Assembly: GCA_017614345.1 (NCBI GenBank)
Contig: JAGACB010000045.1
Location: forward strand, 1-36,587
Direction of reading: 5' to 3'
Source: Lachnospiraceae bacterium
GTDB lineage: Bacteria > Bacillota > Clostridia > Lachnospirales > Lachnospiraceae
Length of the DNA stretch: 36,587 nucleotides
Shown: positions 16,545 to 24,906 of the stretch, one piece after another
How positions within the stretch are numbered: position 1 is the first letter of the stretch
Layout: each line of letters opens with the position of its first letter
Position numbers and translations under genes: made by a program
Notes under the pieces: generated by a model
What the model saw: the letters and a program-made list of their open reading frames with translations, nothing else
Databases searched by the model: none
Told to the model about the DNA's origin: nothing

Positions 16545-19500
16545 TCACATCAGACTCCGCTCGTCATAGACGATCACATCATTGTATTTCAGACGATACA
16601 GGAAGGTCACCATCTGAGCACGGGTACAGTTTCCGGTAGGCCGGAAGGTTCCGTCGCTGTAGCCGCCGGTGATGCCGTTTTCGGTCGCCCAGAGCACTGC
16701 CTTGTAATAGTAGGCCTTGGTATCCTTTACATCAGTAAAATCACTGGATTTCGTCTGAGGTTCGGGCTTTCCGAGATAACGCCACATAAAGGTTACAGCA
16801 TGTCCTCTGGTGCAGGGTTCATTGGGACGGAAGGATCCGTCATTGTAGCCTCCGGCAATTCCCTTTTCCGCAGCCCAAAGTATTGCTTTGTAGTAATAAG
16901 CATCACTCTTTACATCATTAAAGGAAATGATGTCGGATTCCGGTGCAGGGCAACCTGCCATTCTCCAGATAAAGGAGATCATCTGGCCACGGGTACAATT
17001 TCCCTGAGGGTTGAAGATCTTATATACACCGTCCTTTTTAACTCCTGCCGTTACTCCCGAATCAACTGCCCAATATACCGCATCATAGTAGTAAGGCTTC
17101 TTTCCTTTATCTGAGGTCCGGGTCACATCCTCGAACTCACTTCTGGCGTAGCACTTCGCAACCACGCCGCTTTCGCTCTTCAGACCAAGACTTGCACTTC
17201 CGGTCTTGATGGCAGTTGCTTTTGAGCCGTTTATCTTGAAGATTTTGGTATCCCCTGATGTGATCGTATACTCCTGATCGTTTTCAATAAACGGACTCAT
17301 GATCACAGAAGGAGTCATCGTCCCACCGAGTGTTGTGATGGCAGGCCCTGCGAAGTCAACATCAGGTACCACAAACATGGACACAAGGCTGTAGATCTCA
17401 CCACTGTCACCCTCCGATTTTATGTTTGTGAGCAGCTTGGATTCCTTTGTTTTCGGATCAATGACATATAAACTTCGTTTAAAGGAGCCATTGACCAGAT
17501 AATAGATCAGGTCATTGGTATAGTCATAACACATATCCTGATTACCGTTGATGGTTCCTATACAGGTTGGAGCCGTAAGTTCAGCCTTAAGCGTATCGGG
17601 ATTGATCGTAACAAGCGATCCATCCATCATCAATCCGTACAGGATCCCGTCCGGTCCGGCGGTAATGGCACTGATCGGCATATTCATACCATACATCATC
17701 ACTTTGCCCAATGATACCACCTTGTTGGTGGAAGGGAAGAATCTGGCCAGAATATACTCGTTGGAATTAAACGGATTGATCAGTACATAAAAGGTATCTC
17801 TGCTGTAATCGTAGGTTACGGATAATGCATTTCCTCCGTATGCACGGATTTTAGAAGTTGACTGACTCAGATCTGCCAGTTTCGACGAATAGATCGTATT
17901 TAAGGAAAATAAATATACATCCCCATAGGCATAGGCCATTCTGCCGTACCGTGGTCCTTCTTCAAGCATGGTAACTTCTCCGTCGGATAACAGCGTATCA
18001 GACCGAAATGTAACATACCTTTCATTGTGGGAATCCAGACCCATCAAGGTAACCGGTATAAGTGTCTTACGGACCTGAACCCGGTCAATGGTAAGTTCAA
18101 GCTGATTCGACACATTATAATGTCTGATCGCAATATAGACGGTTTTTCCGGCAAAAGCGGACAGATCTGCGGTGAATTCCTGCCATTGATCGGTTACGGT
18201 ATAATCTCCGCCGACCTTAGTCATCTTACTGATCTCATTGGTAAGACCCGCATAGATCGCAAAATTATTTTTGATCTCGGATACTTCTCTGTAATGAACC
18301 CGTGACATAACCGCTACTTCACAGGCACGATCCGGAAGAGTTACAGCCGGAGAGACAGCCCAGTTATCCGGTTTTGAAGAACCGACGAGATTGGAATCCG
18401 AGACGATGCAGCCTTTCCCTTCATAGGGTTTGGAATAGGTGACACTCTCACCGTGACTCGAATTCAAATACCAGTTTTTTCCGTCATTATCCGCATCCGT
18501 AAAGGTCCAATTGGTATTTGAGATGGAATCCGCCTCAAATCCCCAGTTTGAGATAACATTCCAGCCCACAGGCTCCCAATGAGCAGTCAGAAGGATAGAA
18601 TCGGAAAGACCGTTCATCAAATACAGGTTGTTTTCCGACATAAGCAGATCAACACTTTCAGTATTTGAAGAAGGACCAAACCAGCCCAGGAAAGAATACC
18701 CGTCTCTGGTCGGAACTGGAAGTTCTATCTTTGTATTACGGTTTGTGACGATCATTTGATCGAAACGATCCGGTAACTTACCCTCGGCAGTGTCCAGAGC
18801 TACGACGATCTTACCGGGATAAAAGCTCAGGTTTCTGAGCAGCAGACCATTCGCACTGGTAGATTCACCGTCTCCCCCCTTCCTGTACGTCCATTGCAAC
18901 GTATGTTTTCCCGCAGGCAGCTGGACAAAATACGGGCTCCATGCGGTGCTTTTGGCTTTACAGTTGAACTTTTCCGTGCCGTCAACCGTAAAGTAAGCAT
19001 GTTCATTGCTCAGATCCGAATTACCGTAATTACGGCCTATCCTTATCCTGTAATCAAATGTGATGACCGAATCCTCGAGCAGATTAAGATGCACGGTAAG
19101 GGTGGATTCGCGACCATTCTTCAGATAATACTTGGAACCCACGCCGTCATTTTCCGGTTGCCATGAGGTGTTATTATCCGAATCGATGGTATTGATCGGA
19201 AAATCAATTCCTATGATCTGCCCCGCTCCATCCAAAGCTTCGGCCAGTTCATCATATACACCTGAGACCTCAAAGACTCCGTAAGTATGTCCGCCTTTTG
19301 TGAGCTTAAACTGCTGTCCGACATAAACAACCCTGGGCGCATAAAATGACTGAAGATAACCATAGCAACTCTCACCGGGTGCCAGTGACCCCTTCTCAAG
19401 TTGAAGTGAAGCTGTTGTATCAGATCCGCTTCTGATTTCATAAATATGCGCCTGATACTTCCCGGATTGAACATTGTCGGTTCTGGATGAGTCTGCGGTA

Positions 19501-19955
19501 AACACACCCGTAATAACCATTCTTCCGTCATTATATTTTCCATGAGACAAAGCATAAACGGAATTTTTTGCCGTAAGGGCATCACCGACATGGATCGTAG
19601 AGGTAATATTCAATGTGGAGATCATGACTCCCACATTATCACCCCTTTGAGCATAATCGAGCTTCTTATTGAACATTTCAATAGCTAAAGCCTTATAATC
19701 TTTGGATACAGCATTCTGATTAATGTCATAAGTCTTCAGACAGATGTCATCCGAAACTGCCAGCGTACCCTCAACGACTCTTCCCGTAACAACCGTTCCT
19801 CTGTTCGTGACATAATAGACCGATTCAACATACAGCAAAAAATCATCCGATGTACTCACCGCTTCTTCAGCCCGGCCCCCCATCACAGGTATCCCGAAGG
19901 TAAAAAGCAGTGTCATTACACACAACACAAACAACAGTTTTTTGATCTTTTTCAT
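16545..19955 (-). CDS. Secreted multi-domain S-layer-homology protein with EF-Tu domain II/III-like N-terminus
   Basis: 1136 residues; ATG at 19955 with AGGAGG upstream (a start at 19976 has none). The signal peptide is about 1-29. Residues 38-130 strikingly resemble EF-Tu domain II: NRGTVVTGRVVEG (51-63), IEMFNKKLD (92-100) and RGDNVGVMI (104-112). Residues 167-235 resemble domain III, ending LTKGGHTYGVFEV (218-230). No GTPase domain precedes them. Then: a beta-sandwich-like region (255-380), an InlB/Listeria-Bacteroides-type repeat with TRDGYSFLGWF and LTAHWEP (383-461), a choice-of-anchor/cleaved-adhesin-like sandwich (463-628), a beta-propeller-like stretch (665-868), a small Ig-like region (872-935) and three SLH repeats (about 940-1123), each with a TR(G/A) motif such as NCTRAQMVTF. 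SLH repeats bind pyruvylated wall polymer, so the protein should sit on the cell surface. Its ligand is unknown. Confidence 0.88.
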   Translation of the reverse strand: MKKIKKLLFVLCVMTLLFTFGIPVMGGRAEEAVSTSDDFLLYVESVYYVTNRGTVVTGRVVEGTLAVSDDICLKTYDINQNAVSKDYKALAIEMFNKKLDYAQRGDNVGVMISTLNITSTIHVGDALTAKNSVYALSHGKYNDGRMVITGVFTADSSRTDNVQSGKYQAHIYEIRSGSDTTASLQLEKGSLAPGESCYGYLQSFYAPRVVYVGQQFKLTKGGHTYGVFEVSGVYDELAEALDGAGQIIGIDFPINTIDSDNNTSWQPENDGVGSKYYLKNGRESTLTVHLNLLEDSVITFDYRIRIGRNYGNSDLSNEHAYFTVDGTEKFNCKAKSTAWSPYFVQLPAGKHTLQWTYRKGGDGESTSANGLLLRNLSFYPGKIVVALDTAEGKLPDRFDQMIVTNRNTKIELPVPTRDGYSFLGWFGPSSNTESVDLLMSENNLYLMNGLSDSILLTAHWEPVGWNVISNWGFEADSISNTNWTFTDADNDGKNWYLNSSHGESVTYSKPYEGKGCIVSDSNLVGSSKPDNWAVSPAVTLPDRACEVAVMSRVHYREVSEIKNNFAIYAGLTNEISKMTKVGGDYTVTDQWQEFTADLSAFAGKTVYIAIRHYNVSNQLELTIDRVQVRKTLIPVTLMGLDSHNERYVTFRSDTLLSDGEVTMLEEGPRYGRMAYAYGDVYLFSLNTIYSSKLADLSQSTSKIRAYGGNALSVTYDYSRDTFYVLINPFNSNEYILARFFPSTNKVVSLGKVMMYGMNMPISAITAGPDGILYGLMMDGSLVTINPDTLKAELTAPTCIGTINGNQDMCYDYTNDLIYYLVNGSFKRSLYVIDPKTKESKLLTNIKSEGDSGEIYSLVSMFVVPDVDFAGPAITTLGGTMTPSVIMSPFIENDQEYTITSGDTKIFKINGSKATAIKTGSASLGLKSESGVVAKCYARSEFEDVTRTSDKGKKPYYYDAVYWAVDSGVTAGVKKDGVYKIFNPQGNCTRGQMISFIWRMAGCPAPESDIISFNDVKSDAYYYKAILWAAEKGIAGGYNDGSFRPNEPCTRGHAVTFMWRYLGKPEPQTKSSDFTDVKDTKAYYYKAVLWATENGITGGYSDGTFRPTGNCTRAQMVTFLYRLKYNDVIVYDERSLM

Positions 19956-20021
19956 ATATCCTCCTGTCCGGCACATTGCAGATCCCGCGAATAAACAATG
20001 TACCCTTTTTCCTCATGATAC

Positions 20022-20050
20022 ATTATATAGAAATACGAATATAATGTATA
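20022..20050 (-). promoter_or_regulatory. Predicted sigma-A promoter of the large SLH protein gene
   Basis: On the minus strand: -35 TATACA (20045-20050), 17-nt spacer, perfect -10 TATAAT (20022-20027). The leader would be about 60 nt. Confidence 0.7.
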
Positions 20051-20080
20051 TCACCCATTTGTACCATTTTCGAATAAATA

Positions 20081-20125
20081 AAAAAAATGCTGACACATGC
20101 TCTCTTTCGTCACATGTGTCAGCAT
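20081..20125 (-). terminator. Rho-independent terminator of the ABC exporter operon
   Basis: Perfect 13-bp stem ATGCTGACACATG (20087-20099) / CATGTGTCAGCAT (20113-20125) with a 13-nt loop and a T run on the minus strand from 20081-20087 (partly paired into the stem). It begins 12 bp past the exporter stop. Confidence 0.92.
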
Positions 20126-20137
20126 CTGAAATAAAAC

Positions 20138-21925
20138 TTATGCGATCTCTTTGATCTGTGAGGTATAAAGGGAATAATAATGTCCCTTCATGGCCATGAG
20201 TTCCTCATGGGTACCGGCCTCCAGGATTCCTCCGTCACCCACAAACATGATCTTGTCACAGTTGCGGATGGTGGAAAGACGGTGGGCAATGATAAATGAA
20301 GTCCTTCCGCGAAGCATGTTGTTCAAGCCCTTCTGCAATGCGCTCTCAGTCTGAACGTCAATGGAGGAGGTTGCCTCGTCAAGGACCAGGATCCTGGGAT
20401 CCGAGATCAGCGTACGGGCAAAGGAAACCAGCTGCTTCTGTCCCTGAGACAGCTTGGAACCGCGCTCATTTACCATGGTCTCATAGCCTTCGGGCATGTT
20501 CTTGATGAAGTCATCCGCACATACCACCCGGCTGGCTTCCAGGATCTGCTCATCCGTAGCATCCAGACGTCCGTAGCGGATATTATCCGCAATGGTCCCG
20601 CTGAAAAGGAAGCTGTCCTGAAGCATGATACCCATCTGGCTTCTCAATGACTTCAGGGTCACCTTGGAGATATCCTCTCCGTCGATGAGGATCCGGCCGT
20701 CGGTCACATTGTAGAATCTGGAGATCAGGTTTACAATGGTGGACTTTCCTGCACCGGTTGCACCGACTAAGGCCACGCTTTCACCGGCCTTTACCTTAAA
20801 GGAAACATGGCTCAAAACGGTCTGGCCTTCTTCGTAGCCGAAGGTCACGTCGTCAAAGATCACTTCACCCTTGATCTCCTTCATCTCATGGGCATCCTCT
20901 GCATCGCGAACGCTGACAGGGGTATCCATGGTCTCGAAGATACGCTCAAGATAAGCGATATTGTTGATGAAGTTGTTGAACAGGTTTGCAAGGCTCATGA
21001 TAGGCTGCCAGAATCTGGCTGCGTAGGAGCTCATTGCAATGATGGTACCCAGGCTGACAACGGAGGGTCCGAAGATCAGAAGTCCGAATACGTAGATGGC
21101 AATGCGGACCCAGACGGAGATATTGTCCACGGAGGGCCACAGAAGGTTCGACAGGATGATAGCCTTCATCCATGCCTTCCGGGATTCGCCGGAAAGCTCC
21201 GTAAAGATCTCGCAGTTGTAATCCTCACGGGTAAATGCCTTTGTCACCTTTGCACCGGTGATATTCTCCTGAAGGTAGGCATTTAAGTTGGAGTTCTTGT
21301 TGGATACATTCTGCCATGCTTTTCTCTGATGATTCTTGATGAGCAGGATCACCACCGCAAGGAAGGGAATACCGCAGAGGATCACGAGAGACATTTTCAC
21401 ATCCATAAAGAACATGAAAACCACAATGAAAATGATGTTCATGAATTCCAGGATGACGTTGATGAGGCCGTTGGTCAGCATGTCGGCTACGGAGTTTACG
21501 TAGTTTACGACACGGATCAGGATCTTGCCGTGAGGGCGGTCGTCAAAGTACTGTACCTCCAGTTCCTGCAGATGCTCAAACAGGTCCTTCCGGATATCGT
21601 AGATGATATTCTGGCTGACTACCGTCATGATCCTGGAACGGATGGTGGCGAACACCACGGTGATCACACTGAAGAGTACCAGAAGACCCACCAGGATCCA
21701 CAGCCCCTTCCAGTCCTTGTTGGGGATCACATCATCCAGTGCCATCTGTGTCAGCTTCGGGCCCATGAGGCCTGCTGCAGAGGCAAGAAGACTCATGGAA
21801 AATGCCAGGATCATCTTCCATTTGTACTTTTTGATATAAACGCCTGCACGGAGCAGATGTTTAAACTGAAAAGGAGTTTCCAGACGTTCGTCCTGGCCGT
21901 AGGTATTTTTATTCTTATTCGCCAT
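20138..21925 (-). CDS. ABC exporter half-transporter, subunit with canonical ATPase site
   Basis: 595 residues; ATG at 21925 inside the end of the previous gene (11-nt overlap), with GGAGG 10 nt upstream. Six membrane spans (about 40-325) are followed by a nucleotide-binding domain: Walker A GATGAGKST (388-396), signature LSQGQ (492-496), Walker B ILVLDE with the catalytic glutamate at 517, and the switch histidine in IIAHRLST. It pairs with the upstream gene as a heterodimeric exporter of the TM287/288 or LmrCD kind. Such pumps export drugs, lipids or peptides; the substrate cannot be told. The overlap suggests coupled translation and a 1:1 ratio. Confidence 0.93.
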   Translation of the reverse strand: MANKNKNTYGQDERLETPFQFKHLLRAGVYIKKYKWKMILAFSMSLLASAAGLMGPKLTQMALDDVIPNKDWKGLWILVGLLVLFSVITVVFATIRSRIMTVVSQNIIYDIRKDLFEHLQELEVQYFDDRPHGKILIRVVNYVNSVADMLTNGLINVILEFMNIIFIVVFMFFMDVKMSLVILCGIPFLAVVILLIKNHQRKAWQNVSNKNSNLNAYLQENITGAKVTKAFTREDYNCEIFTELSGESRKAWMKAIILSNLLWPSVDNISVWVRIAIYVFGLLIFGPSVVSLGTIIAMSSYAARFWQPIMSLANLFNNFINNIAYLERIFETMDTPVSVRDAEDAHEMKEIKGEVIFDDVTFGYEEGQTVLSHVSFKVKAGESVALVGATGAGKSTIVNLISRFYNVTDGRILIDGEDISKVTLKSLRSQMGIMLQDSFLFSGTIADNIRYGRLDATDEQILEASRVVCADDFIKNMPEGYETMVNERGSKLSQGQKQLVSFARTLISDPRILVLDEATSSIDVQTESALQKGLNNMLRGRTSFIIAHRLSTIRNCDKIMFVGDGGILEAGTHEELMAMKGHYYSLYTSQIKEIA

Positions 21926-23693
21926 CGTCTTCGCCTCCTCCCTGCAGTTTATAAACGTTGTAATAGTAACCCTTCTTTTGGATCAGTTCCCGGTGGGTTC
22001 CCATTTCGGTGATCTCACCATTCTCCAGAATGAGGATCAGATCCGCATCTTTAGTAGAAGAGATTCTCTGGGCAATGATCAGCTTGGTACATTCAAAAGG
22101 AAGATTCCTTAAACTGTCCTGGATCACGCTCTCGGTCTCGGCATCCACGGCAGAGGTGGTATCATCCAGCACCAGGATGGAAGGCTCAATGGCCATGGCT
22201 CTTGCAAGAGCAATTCTCTGCTTCTGTCCGCCGGAAAGACCCACGCCTCTCTCACCGATGATGGTATCATACCCTTCAGGCATGACATCAATAAACTCGG
22301 AAGCTGCAGCGTACTTTGCATACCGCTGGATCTTCTTCTGAGACATACTCTCGTTACCGAAAGCAATGTTTGCATCAATGGTATCCGAATACAGGAGCAC
22401 ATCCTGAGTAGCCATACCGATATTTTTTCTCAGCTGTGTCATCTTCATATCCCGCACGTCTACACCGTCAATACGGATGCTTCCCTCATCGGGATCGTAG
22501 AATCTGGGCAGAAGGTTGATCAGCGTAGTCTTACCGCTTCCGGTCTCACCCATGATGGCCACCGTCTGACCGGGCTTGATGTGAACATTGATATCCTTCA
22601 GCACACCACGGCCGTTTCTGGTTCCTTCAGGATAAGAAAAGCTGACGTGATCAAAGACGATATCGCCCTTCAGACGTTCCGTCAGGTCAATGGCATCTTC
22701 CTTATCCACCAGCTCCGGAACGGATTCATCGATCTCCATGACCTTGGTAGCTGCTGCGGAGAACCGCTGGAATTCATTAATGATATTTCCCAGCATACCC
22801 ATGGGGTTTCTGACGGTCCAGATCAGTGAAGAGAATGCCACGTAATCACCGATCCCGAGGCGTCCCGTGATCATGGAAACACCACCCACAGCAAGAAGCA
22901 CGATGGGCATCAGAGATCCGAAGGTCTCAACCACGGGGAAATACTTCAGCCACAAGAGAGAGGTCTCTTTGCTCGCGGTGGAATAATCCTTATTCTTTTC
23001 ATTGAACTTCTCGTTCTCGTAATCCTCTCTGGCAAATGCCCGGACCACCCGGTTACCGGAGATATTTTCCTGAGCTGCTGTATTTAAGGTAGCCAGCTTC
23101 TCACGCAGGTTCTTATGCATGGGACCTACCTTATTCTTAAACATCAGGATCACGATGAAGATCACCGGACAGAGCACCAGGATGCTGGTAGCCGTCACCC
23201 AATCCAAGAAGTAGAAATAGATCATGGCGGATCCGAAGAGGGCCAGACCTTCCACTACCTGCTTGATGACCCAGGCAACCATGTGTCTGACTGCATCTAA
23301 GTCTCCGGTGACACGGGTCATCAGATCACCGGTCCGGTTTCTGTCATAAAATGCCATGTCCTGGCGCAGGATCTTTCCGAAGAGACGGTTTCTCAGCTGA
23401 TAGATCATCTTCTGGCTCACGGTCTCATAGATCATGTTGTTGGAATAAAAAAGGACGGTCCGCACCAGAGTGATCACCGCCATTGCTCCAAGCAGAAAAT
23501 ACAGATACTGTCTGTCCTGCTCCAGATGCAGCAGTGCATCATCCCCGGTCAGGAAATGGTCCACGATCCTCTTTACAATCATCGGAACTCCCAGCTGAAG
23601 GTAGTTGACAATGATGGAAAGGACCAAAGCCACTGCATAGATCCCGTGACTTCCACGGGTATTCTCCCATACCCATTTGATCTGTTTGTTCAT
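21915..23693 (-). CDS. ABC exporter half-transporter, subunit with degenerate ATPase site
   Basis: 592 residues from the ATG at 23693 (AGGA 8 nt upstream); a GTG at 23741 and an ATG at 23699 are worse placed. Six membrane spans come first, then Walker A GETGSGKTT (382-390), signature LSGGQ (486-490) and Walker B ILVLDDTTSAVD, where Asp511 replaces the catalytic glutamate. The switch residue is Gln (IIAQRISS) instead of His. Both changes are the known mark of the non-hydrolysing site in heterodimeric exporters, so this is the degenerate partner of the following gene. The operon faces away from the AraC regulator at 23970, which may control it. Confidence 0.93.
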   Translation of the reverse strand: MNKQIKWVWENTRGSHGIYAVALVLSIIVNYLQLGVPMIVKRIVDHFLTGDDALLHLEQDRQYLYFLLGAMAVITLVRTVLFYSNNMIYETVSQKMIYQLRNRLFGKILRQDMAFYDRNRTGDLMTRVTGDLDAVRHMVAWVIKQVVEGLALFGSAMIYFYFLDWVTATSILVLCPVIFIVILMFKNKVGPMHKNLREKLATLNTAAQENISGNRVVRAFAREDYENEKFNEKNKDYSTASKETSLLWLKYFPVVETFGSLMPIVLLAVGGVSMITGRLGIGDYVAFSSLIWTVRNPMGMLGNIINEFQRFSAAATKVMEIDESVPELVDKEDAIDLTERLKGDIVFDHVSFSYPEGTRNGRGVLKDINVHIKPGQTVAIMGETGSGKTTLINLLPRFYDPDEGSIRIDGVDVRDMKMTQLRKNIGMATQDVLLYSDTIDANIAFGNESMSQKKIQRYAKYAAASEFIDVMPEGYDTIIGERGVGLSGGQKQRIALARAMAIEPSILVLDDTTSAVDAETESVIQDSLRNLPFECTKLIIAQRISSTKDADLILILENGEITEMGTHRELIQKKGYYYNVYKLQGGGEDDGE

Positions 23694-23716
23694 TTTCATC
23701 TTCCTTTTCTTAACTG

Positions 23717-23734
23717 TTGTGTCGATCGACACAA
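23717..23734. promoter_or_regulatory. 18-bp perfect palindrome in the exporter leader, candidate operator
   Basis: TTGTGTCGATCGACACAA is its own reverse complement. It lies 24 bp before the exporter start codon, between that codon and a TATAAT at 23759-23764. It is a good size for a dimeric repressor site such as those of MarR, TetR or GntR proteins; no such regulator is in the window. Confidence 0.6.
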
Positions 23735-23758
23735 AAACCACACATTTGAATCATCTTG

Positions 23759-23764
23759 ATTATA
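23759..23764 (-). promoter_or_regulatory. Candidate -10 element of the ABC exporter operon
   Basis: A perfect TATAAT on the minus strand, 65 bp before the exporter start. No convincing -35 stands 16-18 bp upstream, which fits a promoter that needs an activator, for example the divergent AraC protein. Confidence 0.45.
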
Positions 23765-23838
23765 CTTACATTTCACCCTAAATACTTCCCAATTCTTACA
23801 TGAATCTGCCCAGAATTTATCCATTTAACTATTTATTG

Positions 23839-23867
23839 TTGACAAAAACGATTTTCATCCATAAAAT
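23839..23867 (+). promoter_or_regulatory. Predicted sigma-A promoter of the AraC-family regulator
   Basis: Perfect -35 TTGACA (23839-23844), 17-nt spacer, -10 TAAAAT (23862-23867). The leader is about 95 nt. Confidence 0.8.
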
Positions 23868-23969
23868 AAGGGCATAAACAGAGAAGTCGTGATAAAAAAG
23901 CGATTTTATGAGAACAAATTTTAAGCAATCATATTTATCAGTTATTTCAGAAAGGAAAATGGTGAAAGA

Positions 23970-24833
23970 ATGATCAGACCCAACCAGTACGAAGAACTCA
24001 ATTTCGGAAATGAGATCAATATCATTTCTCAAAGACGCTTCCCCAATGACTATCCGCTTCACTGGCACAGAGAGATCGAGCTGCTGGTATATCCGGACAC
24101 TTCCGAATCCGACTCCACCCCGGAGCTGGAGATCCAGGGACAGCGTTATCACATGTCTCCCGGCGATATCATGATCATCTGGCAGGGTGAGCTTCACCAG
24201 ACCATCTCCAATCCGGATCGTCAGCTGATCGGCATCCAGTTCTCTCCCACTCTTCTGACGGAAGCAAAGGATTTCGATCCCTTCCGCAATCAGATGCGGA
24301 CCATTCATCAGTTTTCCTATCAGGAGCATCCGGAGCTTCTTCAGAATCTGCAGATGTATGCCAAAAACATCGTAGATCTTCAGGCTGAAAAGCCCACCTT
24401 CTTCCGTACAGACAAGATCATCAGCCTCTGGGAATTCTTTATGTGCATTGCCCGGGCTTTGGAGAAGCAGGACTTGATGTCTCCGGAGATCCAGCCCCAC
24501 TACTCATCCCAGACCGCAGGAAAGATCCAGGAGGCCTGTGTATATATCACCATGCATCTGGAGGATGATATCTCCCTGGATCAGATCTCGGAGCACGCCG
24601 GATTTTCTCCCAGCTACTTCTCCCGGGTCTTCAAGCAGATCACCAACCAGAACTTCGTGGAGTACCTTCTGGCAGAACGTGTAAAGCACGCCCAGATCCT
24701 GCTCTCCGATCCGGACCTTCCCATTACCGAGATCGCATATCACTCAGGCTTCAAGAGCATCCCCACCTTCAACCGAGTATTCCGCCAGATCAAAGGCTGT
24801 TCACCGAGTGAGTACCGGAAGTATCTGATGTAA
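23970..24833 (+). CDS. AraC-family transcriptional regulator with cupin sensor domain
   Basis: 287 residues and the only clear plus-strand gene. ATG at 23970, with GGTG about 7 nt upstream. The N-terminal half is a cupin-type sensor (about 15-110): HWHREIELLVY, and MSPGDIMIIWQGELHQT with the conserved PGD turn. The C-terminal 100 residues hold two helix-turn-helix motifs: ISLDQISEHAGFSPSYFSRVFKQ and the family-typical ITEIAYHSGFKSIPTFNRVFR. Relatives sense sugars or other small ligands. The divergent neighbour is the heterodimeric ABC exporter, whose promoter lacks a good -35, so it is the likely target by position; this is inference. Confidence 0.93.
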   Translation: MIRPNQYEELNFGNEINIISQRRFPNDYPLHWHREIELLVYPDTSESDSTPELEIQGQRYHMSPGDIMIIWQGELHQTISNPDRQLIGIQFSPTLLTEAKDFDPFRNQMRTIHQFSYQEHPELLQNLQMYAKNIVDLQAEKPTFFRTDKIISLWEFFMCIARALEKQDLMSPEIQPHYSSQTAGKIQEACVYITMHLEDDISLDQISEHAGFSPSYFSRVFKQITNQNFVEYLLAERVKHAQILLSDPDLPITEIAYHSGFKSIPTFNRVFRQIKGCSPSEYRKYLM

Positions 24834-24840
24834 AACATTA

Positions 24841-24875
24841 TCCCCGACAACTCATAAAGAGTGTCGGGGATTTTT
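24841..24875 (+). terminator. Rho-independent terminator after the AraC regulator
   Basis: Perfect 9-bp stem TCCCCGACA (24841-24849) / TGTCGGGGA (24862-24870), followed by TTTTT. The convergent kinase gene ends at 24907, so it may serve both strands, though the minus-strand T tract is poor. Confidence 0.92.
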
Positions 24876-24906
24876 ATTGCCTTTTTCATTAATGAGATGT
24901 GAAGAC

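Noticed and set aside
23709-23717. ACAGTTAAG on the minus strand, equal to the staphylococcal AgrA half-site.
   Set aside because: AgrA-type sites come as pairs about 12-13 bp apart and there is no partner. A single 9-mer next to a ribosome binding site is probably chance.
23829-24500. A 223-codon minus-strand frame opposite the AraC gene.
   Set aside because: It is antisense to a clear AraC-family protein, covers its promoter and has no domain of its own.
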